NCBI GenBank assembly: GCA_028708055.1
Contig: JAQVZT010000062.1
Coordinates: 1-7,660, forward strand
Source: Methanothrix sp.
Lineage (GTDB): Archaea > Halobacteriota > Methanosarcinia > Methanotrichales > Methanotrichaceae
DNA: 7,660 nucleotides
Direction: 5' to 3'
Shown: positions 1 to 5,834 of the stretch, one piece after another
Layout: each line of letters opens with the position of its first letter
Numbering within the stretch: the stretch's first letter is position 1
Position numbers and translations under genes: made by a program
The notes under the pieces: model-generated
Seen by the model: only the letters and a program-made list of their open reading frames with translations
What the model was told of the DNA's origin: nothing
Databases searched by the model: none

Positions 1-732
1 CCCGACAGTTGCGGGTGCATGCGTGATCCACTTCGTGTCCGCTCCAAGGAGAACGATATTGTTTTCCGTATACATTGCGCTATCTGCGACCCAATAGGCT
101 TTGTCATCAAAATCGAGTGCTTGCTGCGCTTTTTGAATCATGTAGATTATGCTGTTCTTGTCGGATTCGTTTCCGGAAAATGCCTTGGTAAAAAGCGGCA
201 AACCTACCTGATTTGTTACCAGGCCCAGAACGAATCGCTTTAAATCCGTCCTTCCGTCTTTAGCATGACCAAACGCTATCCTGATTGAATCGGTGGCGTC
301 TGGTGCATCATTTTCATATTTTCCAGATACGCTGAAGTTAGTAGTATCGAAATGGATGAGTTGTGTTCCCAATGAAAATTGACTCATTACGTGCAAAGCA
401 ATTTGATTAAACAGCTCTGTTGCACCGTATTTGTAAATTGCGTCAAGAGTCCTGCCAACAACATCATCATTGAGATCTGATGGATCGATGCCTTCACCGA
501 GCAGTTTTTCTGTCGGGAGATTCATAAAAAAATTTGGAAACAAATATAATCGCTGATGAGCGAATCCCAGGCCGTTAAGGATCATGGCTTTTATTATGGT
601 CGAGTGAGGAAGATTTTTTGAGCCCTGTTTTGGCATGACCTCGTCAATCACTTCACCGATCTTCAGAGTATCGAAAATGCCGGCTACTATCCCAAGATGA
701 CCTAAGCTGTATGACTGAACATCCAAATCCAT
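1..732 (-). CDS. IS1634-family transposase, N-terminal 244 residues
   Basis: This minus-strand frame stays open from the ATG at 732 to the window edge. It encodes a DDE transposase that would cut and rejoin its own IS ends. The first ~110 residues resemble the DUF4277 N-terminal domain of this family (SLGHLGIVAGIFDTLKIGEV near the start). The catalytic core begins with HFDTT, where Asp129 is the likely first acidic residue, followed by FGHAKDGRTDLKRF at about 154-167 and VADSAMYTENN, where Asp217 is the likely second. The final Glu would lie beyond the window. IS1634 transposases are usually 500-600 residues, so roughly half is seen. No in-frame stop or frameshift is present in the visible part, so the copy may be intact. 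The start is supported by a weak GGAAG (plus-strand 737-741) and by an in-frame stop a short way upstream. Confidence 0.85.
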   Translation of the reverse strand, partial: MDLDVQSYSLGHLGIVAGIFDTLKIGEVIDEVMPKQGSKNLPHSTIIKAMILNGLGFAHQRLYLFPNFFMNLPTEKLLGEGIDPSDLNDDVVGRTLDAIYKYGATELFNQIALHVMSQFSLGTQLIHFDTTNFSVSGKYENDAPDATDSIRIAFGHAKDGRTDLKRFVLGLVTNQVGLPLFTKAFSGNESDKNSIIYMIQKAQQALDFDDKAYWVADSAMYTENNIVLLGADTKWITHAPATVG

Positions 733-763
733 GATACTTCCATTCGGGAAATCGGTAGTTGCT

Positions 764-786
764 ATTTATTTAAAAATATTTCGGAT
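764..786 (-). promoter_or_regulatory. Candidate transposase promoter (BRE/TATA)
   Basis: Read on the minus strand, CCGAAA is followed by an AT-rich TATA-like run (TATTTTTAAATAAATA) about 40 bp upstream of the transposase ATG at 732. A transcript starting some 26 bp after the box would leave a leader of about 15 nt. This is a pattern match to archaeal BRE/TATA elements, without further support. Confidence 0.4.
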
Positions 787-840
787 ATTTAACGGCAGAA
801 AATTAATGAACCGCGAGTCAAAAGTGCGGAATGTGGGCTA

Positions 841-863
841 AAATATTAATTACAGCAATATTT
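841..863. repeat. Short AT-rich inverted repeat at the 3' end of the surface-protein gene
   Basis: AAATATT (841-847) and AATATTT (857-863) are exact reverse complements around a 9-base spacer. The repeat spans the stop codon of the surface-protein gene and abuts the presumed IS end. It could be a weak hairpin for 3' end formation. An all-A/T stem is also expected by chance in such sequence. Confidence 0.3.
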
Positions 864-3553
864 CACTGAGAATCAGCAACATTCTCTTCTGAAAGGGTAT
901 ATCTGAATTCATCCTCATCAGATATCTTGATGCTGATGCCTGGCATCAGAGAGACCTCTCTGCCCTTGAGGAGGATGATGTCGTTGTCCACATTGTTCAT
1001 CAAGATAGTATCGTCGGTGACAGTTTGAACGGTCATCTTGTAATACTCGGTTTTCTCTCTTACATTGGTTGATGTATCAGAGAGCTGCCATATTCCATCG
1101 ACAGTAGCCAGATTCTGATCAGCGCCCCGCCGGAAGGCATTCTTGAAGTGAACTGCGACAATAACTACATCCTTGCAGTCTCCGACATCCATCTTGCAGT
1201 AGTAGGTCTTATCCAGCATAGTCGCGCCTTCTCTGGACGGATAAATTACCTTGCTGTCCACTACCAACCCGTACTTGGTAAGCTCCAGATAGACCCTGGG
1301 AGCATCGATATCAATGGACTTGATGGCCAGTTTATAGCCCTCTTCCAACTGGAGTGGTGTGCCGGAGGAGATGGCTATCTCGGTATCTTCATCCTTGAGG
1401 ATTTTGAGAATCTGCTTTTTAGATAGAACATTCTTATCGCAAGACATCTCGAAGAGTACATCGTCTGCGTTGTCGATGGTGTCAAGGTATCCTGCAAAAT
1501 ATTTCTCGCCCATGAAGCCTATGACATTATACCTACCCCAGTCCTCGAACTCGAAGTCATCCGCCATAGCGGTAGTGGTGTAAATAATACCATCGGGCTC
1601 GGCGAGCTTATTGCCATCAATAACGGTTGTAGTCAATTCTTCGGTCTTGATGTTATCATCTATGTCGTAGTAGAATCCGGCGAAGGTATCGGCATTCCAG
1701 GTTGCGGATCCGGTTGCCACAATGCCTGCCTTGGCAGTTCTGGTAACTTTAGCTCCTGCCTCCTGGGGACTTACTTTATCCGGCACAAGACTATCAAGAA
1801 CGAGCGGATGGTTCTCCGGTGCAGTAGGGGTTACAGATCCAAACACTCCTGCAACATCATGGCCTTTTTCGCCCATCATGAAGTCAATAAATGCCTTAGC
1901 TCCAGGCGTAGCATCACCAAAGGTGTATAAGTAAAGCTTGCGAGCAAGCTCATAGCTACCATCTTTGATCGTATCGGCAGTAGGTGCGACCCCGTCCAGG
2001 ATGATAGAACCGACTACACCATCCTCTGCATAGGTGAAACCAAGATATCCAATGGCTTTATCGCTTCCTAGTATCGCATTCTTGGCTTCAGCATTGTCGC
2101 CCACAACAGTATTCACACCTGGGGTCTCTGCGGCATTATTGCCCATGATATCTTCATTAAAGGTATCTCTGGTGCCGGAACCTTGCTCTATGGCAACCAC
2201 TAAAATCTCTTTGTCCGGGCCGCCCAGATCCTTCCAGTTCCTGATCTCTCCGTTGTAGATCATCTTAACCTGATCTTTGGTCAAGCTGGTCACGCCGGCA
2301 TCATAGATCTGTCTGCTCACAGCGACCACTATACCATCAAGGGCGATTAGGTTTTCATGAAAATTGTCGCCAAATTGGCTAATCTCATCCGCAGTAACCT
2401 CTCGGGAAGCCATTCCTATGTCTGAGTTGCCCTCTGCGACGTTCTTTATGCCCACACTAGTGCCGCCACCAGTTACACTCACCTGGTAATCATTCTGCTC
2501 AGCGTTGAATGCATCCGCGCCACCTTCTCCCAAAGGCAATACGGTGGTAGAACCCGACATCCGAACTGTCCCTTTAGGGCTAAATTGCGTCATTTCATGT
2601 GAGTTTTTCGAGGCCGTTTGTTCATTCCTAACTGCCTGCCGAACAGTTGGAATTCCATCAGCCTCTCTTTTAGGTGGTTCTGGCTGCTTTAATGGAGTCT
2701 TTACGAACTTGTCTCTGATACAGAGCACTACGTGCTTATCGCCCTGGAAGAAAGGGCCACCAGGATGAGCATTTCCTTCCTCATCTGGTCCCCAGTCGAG
2801 ATTGAGCCAGACATCCTTGGTATCTGAATCAATGTGAGTATAGATCTTTTCGGTATTGAATTTACCTTTAAGCCAGTCTATAATGGTTTCGACTTGGTTT
2901 CCTGTAGCATTGAGCTGGCCAAGGTAGACCTCAGTGTAAGCATGTCCTCCCGTGGTGCTATTACTGGCGAGGATTATTCTGGTCGTTCCGCCAACGGACT
3001 CAACCAGCGCCGCCATGAGAATGGAAAAGTCATCGCAGTCGCCGCCACCGACACGATTTGCCTCCTCGCCAATTTCCAGAGTTTCATTAGCGTATCTCAA
3101 GTAATCAATGCCTCTCGGATCCCGCACGTAACCCCAACCCTTTTTAGTATCATCGCCATCCTTCAAATAACCATAGATTGCAGCTATTTGATCGATGGTT
3201 AAATCTCCCGGGTACTTGAGAGCAAGCACAATGGCAGCCTTATTTACTCGTGAATTCTCAGGCTCCACTCTTGCATCAAACTCAGTCTTGAGATAACTTA
3301 CTTTTTTTATAATTGTGCCGTTAGGAAGGTTACCGCCACCTGTAATAGGAAAATCCAAAACCTCGCTGCCCTCAACCTGGGTCACTGCGGGTATACCAGC
3401 AAGACAGGGAGAAGAGACACTGACCTGTTCGAGCTGAGAGGATGTATAACCAGCTACTCCAGAAGTGGTTTCGTCAAATACAAAGGGCACGTCTGCCGCT
3501 GTTACTGCTCCAATGAGAAGAACTATGCAGAACCAGTGCGCCAGTTGGGACAT
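863..3553 (-). CDS. Secreted fusion protein: transglutaminase-like + PstS-like phosphate-binding + S-layer domain
   Basis: A protein of 896 residues if started at the ATG at 3553 (numbers below use this start). Residues 1-20 (MSQLAHWFCIVLLIGAVTAA) form a plausible signal peptide cut before Asp21. About 94-259 is a transglutaminase/cysteine-protease-like fold with the expected triad: Cys173 in GGGDCDD, His204 in GGHAYTEVYL, Asp253 in WLNLDW. A Pro/Lys/Glu-rich linker (about 282-326) leads to a PstS-type phosphate-binding domain (about 327-574) with SGSTTV at 333-338, TGGGTS at 361-366, SDIGMASR at 377-384, LDG at 405-407 and EQGSGTRDTF at 456-465, which are the usual phosphate-contacting segments. 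About 612-884 is one Methanosarcina-type S-layer duplication domain (DUF1608), starting SATWNADTFAGFYYDIDD. No C-terminal membrane anchor is seen. The role is inferred: an envelope- or sheath-associated protein that binds phosphate and may cleave or crosslink protein or peptide. No pstCAB genes are nearby. Upstream in-frame starts are ATG 3562 and TTG 3571; 3553 is preferred from the signal peptide and the TATA spacing. Confidence 0.88.
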   Translation of the reverse strand: MSQLAHWFCIVLLIGAVTAADVPFVFDETTSGVAGYTSSQLEQVSVSSPCLAGIPAVTQVEGSEVLDFPITGGGNLPNGTIIKKVSYLKTEFDARVEPENSRVNKAAIVLALKYPGDLTIDQIAAIYGYLKDGDDTKKGWGYVRDPRGIDYLRYANETLEIGEEANRVGGGDCDDFSILMAALVESVGGTTRIILASNSTTGGHAYTEVYLGQLNATGNQVETIIDWLKGKFNTEKIYTHIDSDTKDVWLNLDWGPDEEGNAHPGGPFFQGDKHVVLCIRDKFVKTPLKQPEPPKREADGIPTVRQAVRNEQTASKNSHEMTQFSPKGTVRMSGSTTVLPLGEGGADAFNAEQNDYQVSVTGGGTSVGIKNVAEGNSDIGMASREVTADEISQFGDNFHENLIALDGIVVAVSRQIYDAGVTSLTKDQVKMIYNGEIRNWKDLGGPDKEILVVAIEQGSGTRDTFNEDIMGNNAAETPGVNTVVGDNAEAKNAILGSDKAIGYLGFTYAEDGVVGSIILDGVAPTADTIKDGSYELARKLYLYTFGDATPGAKAFIDFMMGEKGHDVAGVFGSVTPTAPENHPLVLDSLVPDKVSPQEAGAKVTRTAKAGIVATGSATWNADTFAGFYYDIDDNIKTEELTTTVIDGNKLAEPDGIIYTTTAMADDFEFEDWGRYNVIGFMGEKYFAGYLDTIDNADDVLFEMSCDKNVLSKKQILKILKDEDTEIAISSGTPLQLEEGYKLAIKSIDIDAPRVYLELTKYGLVVDSKVIYPSREGATMLDKTYYCKMDVGDCKDVVIVAVHFKNAFRRGADQNLATVDGIWQLSDTSTNVREKTEYYKMTVQTVTDDTILMNNVDNDIILLKGREVSLMPGISIKISDEDEFRYTLSEENVADSQ

Positions 3554-3576
3554 GATGGCCATAATCTGCAATATAG

Positions 3577-3594
3577 CTATATATATTTTTCAGA
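3577..3594 (-). promoter_or_regulatory. BRE/TATA promoter of the surface-protein gene
   Basis: On the minus strand TCTGAAAAATATATATAG combines a purine-rich BRE-like stretch (TGAAA) with a TATA box. Placing initiation about 26 bp downstream of the box centre puts the transcript start near 3558, just before the ATG at 3553. No Shine-Dalgarno sequence precedes any candidate start, so a nearly leaderless mRNA starting at 3553 fits best. The TTG at 3571 and the ATG at 3562 would lie upstream of this transcript start. Confidence 0.5.
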
Positions 3595-3618
3595 GCAACC
3601 GGACGCAATGTAGACTCC

Positions 3619-3637
3619 AGAATCTTTTTGAGATTCT
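3619..3637. promoter_or_regulatory. Candidate operator: perfect 7-bp inverted repeat
   Basis: AGAATCT (3619-3625) and AGATTCT (3631-3637) are exact reverse complements with a 5-base spacer. A further GAATC at 3646-3650 pairs with GATTC at 3632-3636, so related half-sites are clustered. The repeat lies between the two divergent promoters, about 25 bp upstream of the TATA box of the regulator at 3714, where an ArsR-type dimer could bind. It does not end in a long T-run in either direction, which makes a terminator less likely. Confidence 0.45.
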
Positions 3638-3651
3638 ACAAGATTGAATCC

Positions 3652-3668
3652 AGAAATCCTTATATATG
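3652..3668 (+). promoter_or_regulatory. BRE/TATA promoter of the Cys-rich ArsR-family gene
   Basis: AGAAATCC followed by TTATATATG matches an archaeal BRE plus TATA box. Initiation about 26 bp after the box would be near 3690, giving a leader of about 24 nt before the ATG at 3714. Direct repeats of GATTG (3673-3677 and 3682-3686, also 3642-3646) lie around the predicted transcript start. Confidence 0.5.
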
Positions 3669-3713
3669 AATAGATTGATATGATTGGCAATAATACCTTA
3701 GTAGGTTGCGCCG

Positions 3714-4178
3714 ATGCTGTACAAAGAACTCCCAATGCTCCCGAGAAAGAGATTGCCCGATCCTCAGTCGGAAGACGAGACGGTCTCCTGTTGCAACGAT
3801 AGCGCTTGCTGCGATGCAGAAAACACTCTCTTCCGGCTTTACGGAGACAGAAGCATCGCCAGAGAACGATGCCTGCGGGTATGCTCCCAGGTAAAAAAGA
3901 TAGACGAAGAGGAATTGACAGAGGAGATAAAGGTCTTCAAGTCTGTTGCCGATGCGACCCGACTCAAGATTCTCAAGCTTCTCAGCGGCGGAGAGCTTAC
4001 CATAGTTGAGCTTATGCTGGCTCTGAAAAGGCCGCAATCTTCCATATCCCATAATCTCTCCATACTCGAAGACGCAGGCATTGTAAAAGAGAGAAAGGTA
4101 GGAAAATGGTGTCGCTATAGGATCTCGGATGATTCAGTCTATGATATGCTCAACCTGGCAGGACGGCTGAAGCGATGA
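3714..4178 (+). CDS. ArsR-family transcriptional regulator with Cys-rich N-terminal extension
   Basis: A 154-residue winged-helix repressor-like protein. The ArsR core occupies about 71-145: FKSVADATRLKILKLL, then the recognition helix in RPQSSISHNLSILEDAGIV, then the wing KERKVGKWCRYRI. Ahead of it is an unusual ~65-residue extension with two Cys pairs (Cys26-Cys27 and Cys32-Cys33) and Cys53/Cys57; Cys133 lies in the wing. The usual ArsR helix-3 metal site (ELCVC) is absent and reads GELTIVEL. Sensing is therefore more likely through the N-terminal thiols, by metal, metalloid or oxidation (inference). The gene is the first of the plus-strand block, 54 bp before a second regulator, and shares a divergent intergenic region with the surface-protein gene. 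ATG 3714 is taken because it includes the whole extension; ATG 3735 is possible. The ribosome-binding site is weak. Confidence 0.85.
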   Translation: MLYKELPMLPRKRLPDPQSEDETVSCCNDSACCDAENTLFRLYGDRSIARERCLRVCSQVKKIDEEELTEEIKVFKSVADATRLKILKLLSGGELTIVELMLALKRPQSSISHNLSILEDAGIVKERKVGKWCRYRISDDSVYDMLNLAGRLKR

Positions 4179-4180
4179 GG

Positions 4181-4205
4181 ATTATAATTTAATAATTATT
4201 ATAAT
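4181..4205 (+). promoter_or_regulatory. Twin AT-rich palindromes / TATA region upstream of the Fe-S regulator
   Basis: ATTATAAT occurs at 4181-4188 and again at 4198-4205, and each copy is its own reverse complement. Between them AATAATTATT (4191-4200) is also self-complementary. The block starts right after the stop of the preceding gene and lies 28-52 bp upstream of the ATG at 4233, so it can supply a TATA box and perhaps a binding site for either adjacent regulator. Palindromes are cheap in pure A/T sequence, so the operator role is tentative. Confidence 0.4.
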
Positions 4206-4232
4206 ATTCAGGACGCCAATGGAGTGGATGAT

Positions 4233-5030
4233 ATGGTAGCAGGACAGGCAGACGTTAAACTCGTGAGCAATGCCATGGCTAATGCCACGAGAAGAAAGAT
4301 CATGGCCATGCTGGTTGACAAAGAGAGAACAAGAGCTGATATAGAGCAGGCAGCAGGGGCCAGCATGCTCGACTACCACCTGCAGATGCTACAGCAGGCG
4401 GGCCTTGCCGATATCAAGGATGAAGCAGTCACCCTGACCGAGTTCGGCAAGAACTTCATGCAAGAAAAATCTGCCGCACCCGTGCAGGCCAAAAAGGACC
4501 TCTCCGGGACAGCGCCCCTGCAGATTACTGAGGTTCGGCAGCTCCTCCCCTGCATTGCCGATGCCAGCAAATTTCGCATCATCGCCCGGCTGGAGCCGCA
4601 GCTCGGCGGCTCCCTGAAGCTCCTGGAGCCTCTATTCGCCCGGGCCAGATACTCGGAGAGAATCGGCGCGCTCATCATCCAGAAAGGCAATGTCCTCATC
4701 ACCCTCTACTCAAACGGTAACGTGACCATGACAATGATAAGCAGCGATGCAGAAGCCAGGGCGGTTTTGCAGGAGCTAAAGGAGACCATCAACAAAGCCA
4801 TTGCCAGCGGCGTTACTCCTGCGGCCAGAGAGAAGGTCAAAGTTGACCATGCCGAGGTTTACAAATATCTGCCTAAAACTGACTGCAAGATCTGCGGAGA
4901 GCAAAGCTGCTATGCCTTTGCCATCCGGCTGGTAGGCGGCGAGACAGCTCTGGAGAAGTGCACTCCTCTGCTGGAGCCCAATTTCGCCACAAGCCTGGAG
5001 ACGCTGCGAGCCTTGCGAGAGTATCTGTGA
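4233..5030 (+). CDS. ArsR-like HTH regulator with TBP-like middle segment and C-terminal 4Fe-4S domain
   Basis: A 265-residue soluble protein. Residues ~8-75 form an ArsR-type winged helix (SNAMANATRRKIMAMLVDKE, then ASMLDYHLQMLQQAGLADI). A linker (~76-98) leads to a middle domain (~99-192) not assignable to a named family by eye. Its order (FRIIARLEPQ, a helix, IGALII, then TLYSNGNVTMTMISSDAEA and a long helix) resembles one repeat of archaeal TATA-binding protein. The C-terminus (~206-250) has Cys218, Cys221, Cys226 and Cys243 in C-x2-C-x4-C-x16-C spacing, the four-Cys Fe-S domain (PF04060-type) of RnfB and the CO dehydrogenase/acetyl-CoA synthase corrinoid subunit. It probably binds DNA and reads redox, iron or sulfur status through the cluster (inference). 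The start is decided by GGAGTG at 4221-4226, correctly spaced for ATG 4233; GTG 4224 overlaps that site. The DsrEFH-like genes follow directly. Confidence 0.8.
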   Translation: MVAGQADVKLVSNAMANATRRKIMAMLVDKERTRADIEQAAGASMLDYHLQMLQQAGLADIKDEAVTLTEFGKNFMQEKSAAPVQAKKDLSGTAPLQITEVRQLLPCIADASKFRIIARLEPQLGGSLKLLEPLFARARYSERIGALIIQKGNVLITLYSNGNVTMTMISSDAEARAVLQELKETINKAIASGVTPAAREKVKVDHAEVYKYLPKTDCKICGEQSCYAFAIRLVGGETALEKCTPLLEPNFATSLETLRALREYL

Positions 5031-5127
5031 AATGTGGGAATTCGGAATACGGGAAGTCAAACGCTCAGGAGTTTGCCATGCAGAAAGTCATAAATGCGGA
5101 TGTGCAGAATTTGCGGAGACGCAGCCA

Positions 5128-5496
5128 ATGGCAACCCTGACCATCATTCTCACAGACGGGCCTTACATCTCCCAACATGCTGAGATGGCAGGCAATATTG
5201 CCAGAGAAGCGAGAGCAAAATCGCACAGAGTAAATATCTTCCTGTACCTGGATGCGGTCCATATCCCAAAGGCGGGCCAGAATCCCGCCTTTTTCGCCAA
5301 TGCAGGAAAGCTCTTTGCTGATCTGGTCCGACTGGGAGTTAATGTGGAGGCGTGTCCCAGGTGCGCTACAGCGCGCGGCTACTCGCCCATTGGCGGAAAG
5401 AGCGGGGACTATGTGTACGGAGTCAAGATTACCAGCCTCTACCGCCTGGCAGAGATGCTGGAAGAGAGCGACAGAGTGGTGAGTTTGGCAAGATGA
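5128..5496 (+). CDS. DsrE/TusD-like sulfur-relay protein
   Basis: A 122-residue small alpha/beta protein of the DsrE/TusD family, which carries persulfide sulfur between proteins in the cytoplasm. It opens with the first strand and loop (LTIILTDGPYISQHAEMAG), followed by a second strand (HRVNIFLYLDAV). The reactive region is CPRCATARG, with Cys76 and Cys79 close to where the sulfur-carrying Cys sits in TusD/DsrE. Its length matches the family (TusD is about 128). The ATG at 5128 is chosen because the fold begins there and GGAG stands at 5114-5117. The frame is open upstream to an ATG at 5032, one base after the preceding stop, which would add 32 residues rich in Cys and His. The gene overlaps the next by ATGA, so the two are translationally coupled. 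Confidence 0.82.
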   Translation: MATLTIILTDGPYISQHAEMAGNIAREARAKSHRVNIFLYLDAVHIPKAGQNPAFFANAGKLFADLVRLGVNVEACPRCATARGYSPIGGKSGDYVYGVKITSLYRLAEMLEESDRVVSLAR

Positions 5497-5834
5497 GATC
5501 GGTATTCCTTCTTCTGGATAGCGCTCCCTACGGCAGCGAGAAGGCATTCGGCCTGCTCAATGCCGCCGCGGTGAGCAGCAAAATGGACGCAACCGTGGGC
5601 CTTTATGGCGACGGCGTCTATCTTGCCCTGGCCGGCCAGGACAGCCGGGACCTGCACCAGCCCAACCACTCAGACATCATTTACGCCTATCCGGAGATGA
5701 GAGTCCTGGCCCATGAGCCATCACTGGCGGACCGGGGCCTCATGAGCATGGAACTGGTGGAGAGAGTGGAGCTGATGGATGAGGAGATGTTCCTGGAGGA
5801 GATGCTGCAATCAGACGGCATCATATTATTATGA
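5493..5834 (+). CDS. DsrF/TusC-like sulfur-relay protein without cysteine
   Basis: A 113-residue DsrE-superfamily protein in the middle position of a DsrE-F-H order, the order of the TusDCB complex in bacteria. Visible family features are the first strand and loop (SVFLLLDSAPYGSEKAF), the LYGDGVYLAL strand at about 37-46, and VLAHEPSLADRGL near 71-83. In relatives that last segment usually reads V-C-E-x-S-L-x-x-R-G-L; here the Cys is replaced by His74, and the protein has no Cys at all. A structural rather than sulfur-carrying role is inferred. ATG 5493 overlaps the previous stop (ATGA). Its own stop overlaps the next start in the same way, so the three products are probably made in fixed ratio for one complex. 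The frame is open upstream to 5352, but only 5493 gives the family start. Confidence 0.8.
   Translation: MRSVFLLLDSAPYGSEKAFGLLNAAAVSSKMDATVGLYGDGVYLALAGQDSRDLHQPNHSDIIYAYPEMRVLAHEPSLADRGLMSMELVERVELMDEEMFLEEMLQSDGIILL

Larger units (their letters stand above)
1..839 (-). mobile_element. IS1634-family insertion sequence, partial (cut by the window start)
   Basis: The element contains a transposase of the DUF4277 + DDE type (see the CDS at 1-732). Its upstream end is placed at about 839 because GTGCGGAATGTGGGCT (824-839) looks like the terminal inverted repeat of such elements when read inward from the other strand (AGCCCACATTCCGCAC). The other end lies outside the window, so neither the matching repeat nor the target-site duplication can be checked. 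The boundary is therefore tentative, while the family call from the transposase is firmer. The element sits only about 24 bp downstream of the stop codon of the surface-protein gene at 863. Confidence 0.65.

Noticed and set aside
19..243. Open frame of 74 codons on the plus strand
   Set aside because: It is antisense to the transposase, whose minus-strand frame shows clear IS1634 motifs.
2834..3202. Plus-strand frame of 122 codons opposite the transglutaminase-like region
   Set aside because: The minus strand here encodes the catalytic GDCDD and GGHAYTEV segments; the plus frame shows no recognisable domain.
863..3571. Reading the surface protein as a standard PstS of a phosphate ABC transporter
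   Set aside because: The protein has additional transglutaminase-like and S-layer domains and no transporter genes are adjacent, so a plain PstS label would mislead.
3619..3637. Intrinsic terminator hairpin
   Set aside because: The only T-run is in the loop, not after the stem, and the repeat lies between two divergent promoters where no transcript needs to end.
3660..4052. Minus-strand frame of 130 codons overlapping the Cys-rich ArsR gene
   Set aside because: It is antisense to a recognisable winged-helix domain, has no family motif, and would run through the promoter of the 3714 gene.
4224..4232. GTG start for the Fe-S regulator
   Set aside because: The GTG lies inside GGAGTG, the ribosome-binding site correctly spaced for ATG 4233.
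5065..5547. Minus-strand frame of 160 codons over the DsrE-like gene
   Set aside because: It is a shadow of the DsrE-like gene and its overlap with the next gene, with no domain or promoter support.
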